The notes: generated by a model from the sequence alone, not told the origin. Shown: positions 27,213 through 37,091, numbered from the stretch's first letter. The stretch is 64,000 bases of DNA from Nonomuraea roseoviolacea subsp. carminata (GCF_024172185.1 NZ_JAMZEC010000001.1:7911001-7975000); one strand, 5' to 3'. Program-made: numbers and translations.

Positions 27213-29152
27213 CGCACGTGGTCGCCACCGCGGGGCACGTCGATCACGGCAAGTCCACCCTCGTGCGGGCGCTGACCGGGATGGAGCCCGACCGGCTGGC
27301 GGAGGAGCGGCGGCGCGGGCTCACGATCGAGCTCGGCTACGCCTGGACGGTGCTGCCCTCGGGGGAGCGCCTGGCGTTCGTGGACGTGCCGGGGCACGAG
27401 CGGTTCCTGGCCACGATGCTGGCGGGCGTCGGGCCGGTGCCGGCCGTGATGTTCGTGGTGGCGGCCGACGAGGGGTGGATGCCGCAGTCGGAGGAGCACC
27501 TGGTCGCCCTGGAGGCCCTGGGAGTGCGGCATGGCGTGCTCGTGGTGACCCGGGCGGACCTGGCCGACCCGCGGCCGGCCGCCGAGCGGGCCCGGGACCG
27601 GCTGCGCGAAGCCGGGCTGGGCGGCGCCGAGACGGTCGTCGTGAGCGGGCGCACGGGCCAGGGGCTCGACGGGTTGCGGGCGGCGCTGGACCGGCTGGTG
27701 GCCGCGCTGCCGCCGCCCGATCCGTCCGCCCCGGTGCGGCTGTGGGTGGATCGCGCGTTCAGCGTGACCGGCAGCGGCACGGTCGTGACCGGCACGCTGC
27801 CCGCCGGCACGGTCGCGGTGGGCGACGAGCTGCTGCTGGCCGGTGAGCCGGTGCGGGTCCGGGCGCTGGAGTCGCTGAAGGAGCCGCGGGAGACGGTGTC
27901 CGCGGTCGCCAGGGTGGCGGTGAACCTGCGCGGCCACGCCGTTCCGGAACGGGGGCAGGCGCTGGTCACGCCGGGCCGGTGGACGTACACGGAGCTGGTG
28001 GACGTCCTGGTGTCCCCGGTGGGCGGGCACCCGCGCGACGAGGGGGAGTGCGGGAGGCTGCCCGGGCGGTTGACCGTCCACGTGGGGTCGGCCGCGGTCA
28101 CGTGCGAGGTGCGGCCCCTCGGCGGGGCCTTCGCGCGGTTGAGGCCGGCCCGGCCGCTGCCGCTCCACCTCGGGGACGTGCTGCTCCTGCGCGACCCCGG
28201 CCGCGATCCGGGACGGGACCGGGCCGGGGTGCGGGTGCTCGCGGGCGCGACGGTCCTCGACGTGCGTCCCGAGCCGCTGCGCCGCAGAGGCGCCGCCCAG
28301 CGACGGGCGACGCTTCTGGACACGGCGCTTCTGGAGACGGGCCTCCTGGAGACGGGCCTTCTGGAGAACGGCCTACCGGCGGAGACGGCTTTCCTGGAGA
28401 CGGGCCTCCGGGAGACGGCCTTCCCGGAGGGGCCGGGGGCGGCGTTCGCCCTGCGCCTGCACGGGCTGCTGCGCGCCGCCGACCTGCGCGCCATGGGCGT
28501 CGAGCCCTCCCCGCGTACCGCCGCCACCGAGCCTGCCGGCCCCGTGTGCGGCGACTGGTACGCCGAGCCCCGGCTGTGGGCGGAACAGGGACGGCGGCTG
28601 GCGGACGTCGTGCGGCGGCACGCGCTCGACAACCCCCTGGAACCCGGCATGCCCGTCGAGGCCGCCCGGCACGAGCTGGGCCTGCCCGACCGGCGGCTGG
28701 TCGTCGCCCTCGTACGGCCGCCACTCACGCTCGCCGCCGGCCGGATCTGCGCCGGGCCCGCGGGGCTGCCGCCGCCGGTGGCCGGGGCGGTCGAGCGGCT
28801 GAGGCGCGAGCTGGCGGCGCGGCCCTTCCACGCGCCCGAGGCGGCCCGGCTGGCCGAGCTGGGGCTGGGCGCGCGCGAGCTGGCCGCGGCCGTGCGCGCC
28901 GGCGCGCTGCTGCGCGTGGGTGAGGGCGTCGTGCTGCTCCCGGGGGCCGACGAGCGGGCGGCCGAGGTGCTGGGACGCCTGCCGCAGCCGTTCACGGTCA
29001 GCCAGGCCAGGCAGGCCCTCGGCACGAGCCGCCGGGTGGCGGTGCCGCTGCTCGAACACCTCGACCGGGCCGGGCTCACCGAGCGGCTGGACGACGTGCG
29101 GCGCCGCCTGGTGGAACGCGGCCGGCCGCCGTACGCGAACCCGCCGACGTAG
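27209..29152 (+). CDS. selB: Selenocysteine-specific elongation factor
   Basis: SelB delivers Sec-tRNA to UGA codons on the ribosome by binding the SECIS hairpin. ATG 27209 overlaps selA. The 647 residues begin with an EF-Tu-like GTPase (P-loop AGHVDHGKST at 8-17, switch II DVPGHERF), then beta-barrel domains and C-terminal winged helices that read the SECIS (ending RAGLTERLDDVRRRLVERGR). Residues 369-408 are a tandem LLETG-type repeat between the GTP-binding part and the winged helices, an oddity. Its client in this window is the formate dehydrogenase. Confidence 0.96.
   Translation: MTHVVATAGHVDHGKSTLVRALTGMEPDRLAEERRRGLTIELGYAWTVLPSGERLAFVDVPGHERFLATMLAGVGPVPAVMFVVAADEGWMPQSEEHLVALEALGVRHGVLVVTRADLADPRPAAERARDRLREAGLGGAETVVVSGRTGQGLDGLRAALDRLVAALPPPDPSAPVRLWVDRAFSVTGSGTVVTGTLPAGTVAVGDELLLAGEPVRVRALESLKEPRETVSAVARVAVNLRGHAVPERGQALVTPGRWTYTELVDVLVSPVGGHPRDEGECGRLPGRLTVHVGSAAVTCEVRPLGGAFARLRPARPLPLHLGDVLLLRDPGRDPGRDRAGVRVLAGATVLDVRPEPLRRRGAAQRRATLLDTALLETGLLETGLLENGLPAETAFLETGLRETAFPEGPGAAFALRLHGLLRAADLRAMGVEPSPRTAATEPAGPVCGDWYAEPRLWAEQGRRLADVVRRHALDNPLEPGMPVEAARHELGLPDRRLVVALVRPPLTLAAGRICAGPAGLPPPVAGAVERLRRELAARPFHAPEAARLAELGLGARELAAAVRAGALLRVGEGVVLLPGADERAAEVLGRLPQPFTVSQARQALGTSRRVAVPLLEHLDRAGLTERLDDVRRRLVERGRPPYANPPT
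28313..28433 (+). repeat. 15-nt in-frame minisatellite in selB
   Basis: About eight 15-nt units related to cttctggagacgggc lie in tandem, encoding LLETG, LLENG, FLETG and LRETA variants. One unit carries an extra codon. The repeat falls in the linker before the SECIS-binding winged helices. Confidence 0.85.
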
Positions 29153-29172
29153 CTGTCGGTGGGACGGCCGGC

Positions 29173-29211
29173 GTCGCGGGCGGTGGGACGGCCGGTCCCG
29201 CCGCCCGCGAC
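29173..29211. terminator. Bidirectional terminator hairpin
   Basis: A 17-bp stem (29173-29189 with 29195-29211, one G-U pair) closes a 5-nt loop ggccg between the convergent selB and response-regulator genes. There is no U-run, which is normal for high-GC actinomycete terminators. Confidence 0.8.
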
Positions 29212-29222
29212 AGCCGAGAGTG

Positions 29223-29891
29223 TCAGCCCGACGGGCGGTCCGGGGTGACGAGCCCGCTCTCGTAGGCGTAGACGACGGCCTGGGCGCGCCCGCGCAGCTC
29301 CAGCTTGGCCAGGATCCGGTTGACGTGCGTCTTCACCGTCGCCTCGGCCAGGCCGAGCTCCGCGGCGATCTCGGGGTTGGACAGGCCGCGCGCCACGTGG
29401 AGGAGCACCTCGCGTTCGCGCGCGGTGAGCCCGTCCGCGTCCGGCCGGGACGTGCCGTCCGGCAGGTGCACGGCGAAGCGCTCCAGCAGGCGGCGCGTCG
29501 TGCTGGGCGCCACCACGGCGTCGCCCGCGTGCACTGACCGCACGGCGCTGAACAGGTCCGCCGCCGGAGCGTCCTTGAGCAGGAAGCCCGAGGCGCCCGC
29601 CCTGATCGCGGCGAAGGCGTACTCGTCCAGGTCGAACGTCGTCAGGATGAGCACCTTCGGCGTCGCCGCCGTGGCGCCGGAGCGGATGCGGCGGGTCGCC
29701 TCGACGCCGTCCATCCCCGGCATGCGCACGTCCATGAGCACCACGTCCGCCTCGACCGCGCGCACCGTCTCGACCGCCGCCGCGCCGTCCGCGGCCTCAC
29801 CGACCAACTCGACGTCCGGCTGGGAGCGCAGGACGAGCCGCAGCCCGGCCCGCACGAGCTCCTGGTCGTCCACCAGCACGACCCGGATCAC
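29223..29891 (-). CDS. NarL/LuxR-type response regulator
   Basis: The 222-residue protein has a receiver domain with the acidic pair VDDQ at 8-9, phosphoacceptor Asp54 (VVLMDVRMPG) and Lys near 104 (GFLLKDAP). Its C-terminal HTH includes LTAREREVLLHVARGLSNPE and LAEATVKTHVNRILAKL. GTG 29891 overlaps the histidine kinase stop by 4 nt (GTGA), so the pair is translationally coupled. Neither the signal nor the regulon can be read; the esterase at 31314 lies upstream on the same strand. Confidence 0.93.
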   Translation of the reverse strand: MIRVVLVDDQELVRAGLRLVLRSQPDVELVGEAADGAAAVETVRAVEADVVLMDVRMPGMDGVEATRRIRSGATAATPKVLILTTFDLDEYAFAAIRAGASGFLLKDAPAADLFSAVRSVHAGDAVVAPSTTRRLLERFAVHLPDGTSRPDADGLTAREREVLLHVARGLSNPEIAAELGLAEATVKTHVNRILAKLELRGRAQAVVYAYESGLVTPDRPSG

Positions 29892-31243
29892 GACGCCGCC
29901 TCCGCCACGCCGCCCGGAGCCCCCGCGCCCTCCCGGACGCCTCCGAGGTCGCGGGCCTCCGTGTCCGCTCGGACGCTTCCGAGGTCGCGGGCCTCCGTGT
30001 CCGCTCGGACGCTTCCGAGGTCGCGGGCCTGCGCGCCCTCCCCGACACTCTCCGAGACGTCGTCCCGCGCGACGGGAAGGCGGGCCGACACGCGGAAGCC
30101 GCCGCCGGGCAGGGGCGCCGCCTCGACCGTCCCCCCGTACATCGCCGCCCTCTCGCGCATGCCGGTCAGCCCGTGGCCGCCCCCGGTCGTCAGCGTGGCC
30201 GCGCCCCGGCCGTCGTCGGTGACGTCGAGCGCGACCTCTCCGGCGCCGAAACGGAGCTCGACCCGGGCGCGCGTGCCGGGCCCGCCGTGCTTGAGCGCGT
30301 TGGTCAGCGCCTCCTGCACGATCCGGTAGACCGCCAGCTCCTGCCCCTGGGGCAGGTCCGGGGGCGTTCCGTGCAGGGTGAGGACGGCCGGCAGCCCGGA
30401 CGCGCGGGAGCGCTCGACCAGCTCGCCGAGCCGTGCCAGGCCCGGCTGGGGAGTACGCGGCTCGCCCGCGCCGGACTCGTCGCGCAGCACGCTCACCAGC
30501 CGCCGCATCTCGGCCAGCGCCCGCCGGCCGGTCGTGGAGATGGTCGCCAGCGCGTCCTGGGCCAGCTCGGGCTCGCTCGCGACCGCGTACCCGGCGCCCT
30601 CGGCGTGCAGCACGATGACGCTCACGTGGTGGGCGACCACGTCGTGCAGCTCGCGCGCGATGCGCGCCCGCTCGGCCGCGGCCGCGATGACGGCCTGCTG
30701 GCCGCGTTCCCGCTCGGCCTGCTCGGCCCGCTCCACCAGGCTCGCCACGTACCGGCGGCGCGTGGCGGCGTGGATACCGGCGATCCAGATCGCGACCACG
30801 AACACCGAGAACGCGGCGTACTCCTTGACCAGCACCCCCAGCGGCGCGCCCGGCCGCACCACCAGGAGCAGCACGCCCAGCTCGGCGACCGCGCCGGCGG
30901 CGACGGCCCAGGGCAGCGGACGCCACGCGGCGACCCGGTACATCGCGATGAGCACGCTCAGGTTGGCGGCGAGCAGGTCGGCGCCCGCCGCCCACTGCGC
31001 GAAGCTCACCGCCGCCGTGACCGCGAAGACGGCGAGCGGGTCGCGCCGCAGCCACAGCAGCGGCGCGAGAAGGGCCGCGTGCAGGGCGAGCACCGCCCAC
31101 AGCGGCGCCGCCGAGCCGGCGTACGCCACCTGGATCACGCACAGCGGCGGCAACGGCGCGAGCAGGACGACGTCCTTCGACACGCTGAGGCGCGCGGTGA
31201 AGGCGTGGACGCGGGCGCGGGTTCGGGCGAGCACCCGACCCAC
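29888..31243 (-). CDS. HisKA_3-type sensor histidine kinase
   Basis: The 451 residues start at GTG 31243. Several hydrophobic segments at about 25-160 make a membrane sensor without a large extracellular domain. A coiled dimerisation helix follows with the phosphorylated His in ARIARELHDVVAHHVSVI, then an HATPase domain (YRIVQEALTNALKHG, VTDDGRGA, GLTGMRERAAMYGG). This is the DesK/NarX-like class. The final 50 residues are an unusual tail of repeats (ARDLGSVRADTE), beyond where such kinases normally end. Confidence 0.92.
   Translation of the reverse strand: MGRVLARTRARVHAFTARLSVSKDVVLLAPLPPLCVIQVAYAGSAAPLWAVLALHAALLAPLLWLRRDPLAVFAVTAAVSFAQWAAGADLLAANLSVLIAMYRVAAWRPLPWAVAAGAVAELGVLLLVVRPGAPLGVLVKEYAAFSVFVVAIWIAGIHAATRRRYVASLVERAEQAERERGQQAVIAAAAERARIARELHDVVAHHVSVIVLHAEGAGYAVASEPELAQDALATISTTGRRALAEMRRLVSVLRDESGAGEPRTPQPGLARLGELVERSRASGLPAVLTLHGTPPDLPQGQELAVYRIVQEALTNALKHGGPGTRARVELRFGAGEVALDVTDDGRGAATLTTGGGHGLTGMRERAAMYGGTVEAAPLPGGGFRVSARLPVARDDVSESVGEGAQARDLGSVRADTEARDLGSVRADTEARDLGGVREGAGAPGGVAEAAS
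29941..30030 (-). repeat. 36-nt minisatellite in the histidine kinase tail
   Basis: Two nearly identical 36-nt units (29941-29976, 29977-30012) and half of a third encode ARDLGSVRADTE repeats at the C-terminus of the kinase. The copies differ at one base, suggesting recent duplication. Confidence 0.9.
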
Positions 31244-31313
31244 GATAGGGATCGGCCGCCCGGCCCGGTTCCGCCCCCGGTCGGAGATCCTCGTACACCC
31301 CAGGGTGGAGAGG

Positions 31314-32567
<1,254 letters not shown>

Positions 32568-32675
32568 GAAGGGTCTCCTCGTAAGGGGGTCGAAGTCCTA
32601 CGAGGAGCCTTCCAGCGATCTTCGACGTGCGGCTCGTGCGCCGGGACGAACCGCGGATGCTCCCGGAGGTTGACC

Positions 32676-32691
32676 GTTGATGATCATCAAC
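32676..32691. promoter_or_regulatory. 16-bp perfect palindrome, candidate operator
   Basis: gttgatgatcatcaac lies in the 231-base gap between the divergent esterase and peptide/ligase genes, 107 bp before the peptide start. GTTGAC-like half-sites flank it. The regulator is not known. Confidence 0.5.
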
Positions 32692-32798
32692 CTCAGGGTT
32701 GACCCGGCGCCGTGTCCGTTCAACCGGCATTGCCTGGTTTGTGGTGGAATGCCATGCTGCTCCTCGCGCCTGCCGGATCATGGCCGAAAGGAGCATCC

Positions 32799-32918
32799 AT
32801 GGCCGAGCCCCGGGGCACCCCCGTCGACCGCCGCCACATCGACGCGTTCCCGAATGACGCCGGCGGACCCGGGTTCCCCGCCGTCGGGTGCGGCACGGCA
32901 GGGCGGAGCGCGGTGTGA
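32799..32918 (+). CDS. Small 39-residue peptide coupled to an amino-acid ligase
   Basis: ATG 32799 has a clear aaaggag Shine-Dalgarno (32787-32793). The 39 residues begin MAEPRGTPVDRRHIDAF and end with a Gly/Pro-rich stretch containing a single Cys (GGPGFPAVGCGTAG). The stop overlaps the next start as GTGA, so the peptide and ligase are translationally coupled. I do not recognise a family. It could be a RiPP precursor, a carrier peptide for the ligase, or merely a leader that sets ligase translation; sequence alone cannot decide. Confidence 0.55.
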   Translation: MAEPRGTPVDRRHIDAFPNDAGGPGFPAVGCGTAGRSAV

Positions 32919-33721
32919 CCGCGGGGCCGGTTCGCGCCGGCGCCGACGACGTGGCGCGCGGGACGCTCCTCATCGGCGAGGCGGCCGAGGAGTTCCTCGC
33001 GGCCGTGGTGCGGACCCTGCGGCGGCTGTGCGCCGGGGAGGCGGAGCGCCACCTGCGGGCGCCGCCCGTCCTCGGGGCGGCGGTGGCCGAGCGGGCCGGA
33101 TACGCCGCGTCGTTCCCCCACCTGCTCGCCGCGGTGAGCCAGGGCGGCGCCCCCACGGACCTGGTGCTGACGCCCGCGGCCTGCTACCACGTGTATCCGC
33201 TGTTCGAAGGACGCGTCCTGGCCGCCCCGGTGGAGCTGACCGTGGTCGCCGACTGCTTCCGGCAGGAGGCGACGGCGGAGCCGGGCCGCCTGCGCTCCTT
33301 CCGCATGTTCGAGACGGTGCGGCTGGCGGGGCCGGGGGAGTGCGTGGCCTGGCGTGACGACCGGCTCGACCGGCTCACCCGATGGCTGGGAGCCCTGGGC
33401 CTGCCCGCCGAGGCCCGGCCCGCGAACGATCCCTTCTGGGGGCGGCCGGGCCGGCTGCTCGCCGCCGCGCAACGGGCCGACGGGCTGAAGTGGGAGCTGG
33501 CCGCCGAGGTCGCACCGGGGGTGCGGCAGGCCGTGGTGTCGGTGAACTACCACAAGGACCACTTCGGCGCCGCGTTCGGCATCCGGACCGCCGACGGGGC
33601 GCCCGCGCACACCGCCTGCCTGGGAGTGGGGTTGGAGCGCCTGCTGCTCGCCCTGCACCACGCGCACGGCCCCGACCCGGACCGCTGGCCCCGCTTCGTC
33701 CACGAGCCCGCGGCCGGGTGA
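32915..33721 (+). CDS. Amino acid:carrier-protein ligase (class II aaRS-like)
   Basis: The 268-residue protein resembles a truncated class II seryl-tRNA-synthetase core. Motif 2-like FRQEATAEPGRLRSFRMFETVRL and motif 3-like ACLGVGLERLLLALHHAHG are present, with a Cys in VADCFRQE that may bind zinc in this family. The N-terminal tRNA-binding arm of SerRS is missing. Characterised relatives (Bradyrhizobium and Agrobacterium aa:CP ligases) activate small amino acids and load the phosphopantetheine arm of a carrier protein. A free ACP and an acyl-CoA dehydrogenase at 42.9-44.3 kb, common partners of this family, make that role likely. The start at GTG 32915 overlaps the 39-residue peptide gene. 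Confidence 0.8.
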   Translation: MTAGPVRAGADDVARGTLLIGEAAEEFLAAVVRTLRRLCAGEAERHLRAPPVLGAAVAERAGYAASFPHLLAAVSQGGAPTDLVLTPAACYHVYPLFEGRVLAAPVELTVVADCFRQEATAEPGRLRSFRMFETVRLAGPGECVAWRDDRLDRLTRWLGALGLPAEARPANDPFWGRPGRLLAAAQRADGLKWELAAEVAPGVRQAVVSVNYHKDHFGAAFGIRTADGAPAHTACLGVGLERLLLALHHAHGPDPDRWPRFVHEPAAG

Positions 33722-33734
33722 TACAGCACGGTCG

Positions 33735-33761
33735 ACTCCAGCGACACCTCGTCGCTGGAGT
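33735..33761. terminator. Terminator hairpin after the ligase gene
   Basis: An 11-bp perfect stem actccagcgac/gtcgctggagt closes a 5-nt loop acctc, and an outer cggt/accg pairing extends it. It sits between convergent genes and lacks a T-run. Confidence 0.7.
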
Positions 33762-33885
33762 GCACCGTCGTGAGGGCGGCGAGTCGCTCGTCCAAGGGGC
33801 AGCCGGCTGATCACCGCCGATGCCTGCCACGCGACGTCCCTCGCAGCCGCCGGGTCCTGTCGGAGATGGGCGCGCCGGTCGCCGC

Positions 33886-35754
33886 TCAGGCTGCGGACTC
33901 CGCCGCCCGCAGGGTGGCGCGGATCGCGTCGCCCAGTTCGGTGAGGCGGTGGACGGGGAGTTCGAGCGCGCAGACGCCGTCGGCCCAAGGGGCGGCCCGC
34001 AGGACGACATCGCGGGCCTGGCGCTTGGTCAGCCCGGGGTGCGCGCCGATCAGCGCCTCCCGCCAGGTGTTGACCAGCTTGCCGTGGGCCCGCTCCAGGA
34101 GCCCGCGCAGCAACCGCCCGGCGGCGTCCTCCGCCGGCGGGCGCCGCACCGCGTCCACGGCGCCGTCCCGGACGGCGAGCTCGTACACCGGTGACAGCGC
34201 CCCCGCCAGCCGCGAGACGTCACCCGGCGGCTCGGCGGTGAAGGCGCGGACGTGCCCGGCGCGGGCTGCCAGCAGCAGCCGCGGCAGCGCCGCTTCCAGG
34301 CCCGCGGGCACGGCGATCGCCACGCGCTCGGGCGAGGCGGCGTACGGCTTGGCGAGCCAGGTGGCCGGGCGTACCCGCGGCGTGCGCGTCATGAACCCGG
34401 CCGGCCACTCGCCCACCAGCAGTTCGGGGGCGAACGCGGCGACCCGCGCCAGCCGCTGCTCGTCGCCGGAGCCTCCCTGGCTCTCCACCGACTGCGGCCC
34501 CTGGGTGTAGATGGCGGCGCTGAAGCGCTCCACCCGGGCGGCCACGGCGGGCCGGGACTTGGTGGTGGGCCGCAGGACGTACAGGTCGGCGGCCGAGCCG
34601 ATGGCCTCCGCGCCGAAATAGCGGTTGAAATCCGGATACATGGCTTCGTAGGCGAGGTTGAGGTCCTGGAGCGCGGCCTGCACCTTCAGCGCCAGCATCG
34701 GCGTGCGCTCGCTGGCCCCGTATGCCAGCATCACCCGCCCCTGGTCCGGGTCCCGGAGCCCCTCCACGCACCGGGCGACGAAGAGCCCGATGCCCTCCGG
34801 GGTGTACGGCGGGTCGGTCACGGCCACGTCCGCGTACCCGTGGAGCGACGGCGGCAGGCTGAGCCGCAGGTCCGCCCACCGGGTGCGCACCGGCAGGCCC
34901 AGCTCGGCCGCGCAGCGGTCGATGTAGGCCAGGATGCGCTCGTCGATGTCGGCCACCGCGACCTCGGCGTCCGGGTAGAGCGACGCGACGGCGAGCGAGG
35001 TCAGGTCGTGGTCGCCGACGCACAGCACCTTCGCCCCGGGCGGCCAGGAGCGCGCTCCGAGCAGCAGGGCCCGCCGCACGACGGTCTCCGGGGTGGCGGA
35101 GACGTGGTCCAGCGCCTGCCGGGCGCGCGGGGCTTTCGCGATCAGCCCCGCCATGCGTTCCACCACGTCGGCGTGGGCGGGCAGGAGGTGATCGACCGGG
35201 CCGGCCGGGTCGAGCGGGCGGTGCGGGGCGGCGAGCAGGTCGCGGGCCCGCTGCCGGGGCAGCCGGAACCGGTCGCCGGAGCGCTCGGCGCGGACCTCGC
35301 GCAGCACGGCCTCGACCGAGCGTCTCGACGTGGCCGCGCGCCGCACCAGGTCGGCGAGCGTCCACCACGAGCCGTCGCCCAGCACGGACAGCACCTCGAA
35401 CGCGCGCCTGGGGTCCAGACCCGTCGCCGCCGCCAGGGCCCGCACGTCCAGCCCCTCATCGGAGCCCGGTTCTTCACCGGACCGCAGTCCTTCACCGGAC
35501 CGCAGTCCTTCACCGGACCGCAGTCCTTCACCGGACCGCAGTCCTTCACCGGAGTCCGGCCGCTCGCCGGAGTCCCGGCGCTGGTCCCGGCCCTGATCCA
35601 GGGCCTCCTGGTCCCGGTCCCGGTCCTGGCCGCGCTCCGGTGACCGGCCGCCCATCCGGTCACGGACCTGCTCGTCGCCCCGCTTCCGGTCTCGGTCCCG
35701 CGCTCGCTCCTTGTCCTGCCGGGTCGCCTGGTCCCGCCGCCGCTCCTGTTTCAC
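33886..35754 (-). CDS. BpsA-like N4-bis(aminopropyl)spermidine synthase family protein
   Basis: The 622 residues begin at GTG 35754 with about 105 residues of charged repeats, followed by a winged-helix-like region (VRALAAATGLDPRRAFEVLS, SVEAVLREVRAE) and a Rossmann methyltransferase-like core. In the core, KVLCVGDHDLTSLAVAS and VAVTDPPYTPEGIGLFVARC match the GDDD-like and DPPYT motifs of BpsA, the enzyme that adds aminopropyl groups to polyamines in thermophiles. A C-terminal extension of about 230 residues is not part of BpsA. Whether it makes branched polyamines is unproven; the fold assignment is firmer than the reaction. It ends convergent with the ligase gene. Confidence 0.72.
   Translation of the reverse strand: MKQERRRDQATRQDKERARDRDRKRGDEQVRDRMGGRSPERGQDRDRDQEALDQGRDQRRDSGERPDSGEGLRSGEGLRSGEGLRSGEGLRSGEEPGSDEGLDVRALAAATGLDPRRAFEVLSVLGDGSWWTLADLVRRAATSRRSVEAVLREVRAERSGDRFRLPRQRARDLLAAPHRPLDPAGPVDHLLPAHADVVERMAGLIAKAPRARQALDHVSATPETVVRRALLLGARSWPPGAKVLCVGDHDLTSLAVASLYPDAEVAVADIDERILAYIDRCAAELGLPVRTRWADLRLSLPPSLHGYADVAVTDPPYTPEGIGLFVARCVEGLRDPDQGRVMLAYGASERTPMLALKVQAALQDLNLAYEAMYPDFNRYFGAEAIGSAADLYVLRPTTKSRPAVAARVERFSAAIYTQGPQSVESQGGSGDEQRLARVAAFAPELLVGEWPAGFMTRTPRVRPATWLAKPYAASPERVAIAVPAGLEAALPRLLLAARAGHVRAFTAEPPGDVSRLAGALSPVYELAVRDGAVDAVRRPPAEDAAGRLLRGLLERAHGKLVNTWREALIGAHPGLTKRQARDVVLRAAPWADGVCALELPVHRLTELGDAIRATLRAAESAA
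35473..35562 (-). repeat. 18-nt minisatellite in the BpsA-like gene
   Basis: Four identical 18-nt units ttcaccggaccgcagtcc (35473-35544) and one diverged unit encode GEGLRS repeats in the N-terminal region. Perfect identity implies recent expansion or ongoing copy-number change. Confidence 0.95.
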
Positions 35755-35816
35755 AGCGAGAACCCTAACGGGCCGGGCGATCTTCGGTGGGCGCTTCAGC
35801 GATCATGAACGTGCGA

Positions 35817-37091
35817 TCACGACCACCAGCGCTCCACCGTCGCGCGGGTGGCGGCGAAGTGGTCGGCGGCGTAGCGGACGGCCGCTTCCGTGCCGTCTCC
35901 CCGCGTCCCCGCGCCGTCCCCGGGCAGGGCGCCGGCGGCGGCCTCCAGGAAGCCGGTGACGTCCTCCTCCGTCAGCGCGGCCGACGGCATGAACCGCTGG
36001 CCGTACTCCATCGGGTAGCCCTTCTCCCGCAGCGCCGCGAAGAAGCGCCGCCCCAGCTCCGGATCGGCGAAGACGACGTCGAACATGGTCGGCCAGGCCC
36101 GCGCCCACGCCGCCACCGACGCCTCCTCGAACAACCGGTCCAGCCCGTGCATGAGCCGCTCGCCCGCCGCCCGCATCGCCGCGATCGCCGCCCCGCCGGC
36201 GCTCGCCTCCAGCGTCGCCAGCGCCGCCGCGAACGGGGTGACCTCCCGCTGGTAGGTGTTGCCCAGGTGGGTACGGCGGGCCGCCTCCATGACCGCCGCG
36301 CTCCCCGCGACCGCCGACAGGGCGAAGCCGTTGGCCAGGCCCTTGCTCAGCGTGACGAGGTCGGGGACGACCCCGGCGGCGGCGTGGTAGCCGCCCCAGG
36401 CGTAGCGGAAGCCGGTCATGACCTCGTCCACCACGAGCAGCCCCCCGTGGGCGCGGGTGACGCGCTCGACCTCGCGCAGGAACTCCGGGGGGAAGACGTT
36501 GACCTCGGGAGTCACGATCACGGCCGCGAGGTCGCCGCGCTCCCGCGCCAGCCGGTCGAGCACGTCCAGGTCGTAGCCGAAGTCGGCGGTGTCGGGGTCG
36601 CGGTCCGGCAGCCCCATCTCGGGGCGGTACTGGAGCTGCCAGTCGTGCCAGCCGTGGTAGCCGGAGGTGAGCACCGTCCGGGCGCCGGTGTGCAGCCGGG
36701 CCACGCGGACCGCCGCGGTCGTGGCGCACGACCCCGTACGGAAGAACTCGACGGACTCGGCGCACGGGAAGATCTCCACGATCCGGTCGGCCACCTCCGC
36801 GCGCAGGGGTGAGCTGGCCTCCGGCAGGATCCCGCCCCGGTGCAACTCCGCGACCGCGGCGTCCACCACGGGCCGGTACCCGGCGCCGAGCGGCGCGGCG
36901 CCGGAGCAGGACGACAGGTCCACGTGGCAGCGCCCGCCGGTGTCCCACACCCGCGCGCCCGAAGCCCGCTCGAACACCGGCCCCGGGACGGGCCTCGCCA
37001 GCGACGTCCCCCGAGTGTCACTGCGGGGGCGGGTCGCGGTGTCCGGCGCGGGCGGTGCCACGGTCGTTTCGGTGGACGCTGTACGGGCCAT
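35817..37091 (-). CDS. Class III PLP aminotransferase (GSA aminomutase-like)
   Basis: The 424 residues start at ATG 37091 behind ggagag. The fold-type I layout is clear: GARVWDTGGRCHVDLSSCSG, FFRTGSCATTAAVRVARLHT, YHGWHDW, LLVVDEVMTGFRYAWGG and the PLP lysine in LSKGLANGFALSAVAG. It resembles glutamate-1-semialdehyde 2,1-aminomutase and natural-product relatives that move or install an amino group, for example in beta- or gamma-amino acid units. There are no haem-pathway neighbours. It is followed upstream on the same strand by the GMC oxidoreductase, so an alcohol-to-ketone-to-amine sequence is conceivable (inference). Confidence 0.85.
   Translation of the reverse strand: MARTASTETTVAPPAPDTATRPRSDTRGTSLARPVPGPVFERASGARVWDTGGRCHVDLSSCSGAAPLGAGYRPVVDAAVAELHRGGILPEASSPLRAEVADRIVEIFPCAESVEFFRTGSCATTAAVRVARLHTGARTVLTSGYHGWHDWQLQYRPEMGLPDRDPDTADFGYDLDVLDRLARERGDLAAVIVTPEVNVFPPEFLREVERVTRAHGGLLVVDEVMTGFRYAWGGYHAAAGVVPDLVTLSKGLANGFALSAVAGSAAVMEAARRTHLGNTYQREVTPFAAALATLEASAGGAAIAAMRAAGERLMHGLDRLFEEASVAAWARAWPTMFDVVFADPELGRRFFAALREKGYPMEYGQRFMPSAALTEEDVTGFLEAAAGALPGDGAGTRGDGTEAAVRYAADHFAATRATVERWWS

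Noticed and set aside
32712..32918. Longer 68-residue version of the small peptide
   Set aside because: The upstream start has no ribosome site, whereas ATG 32799 has a clear aaaggag.
35473..35562. CRISPR array
   Set aside because: The 18-nt units are contiguous with no spacers and lie in frame inside a coding sequence.
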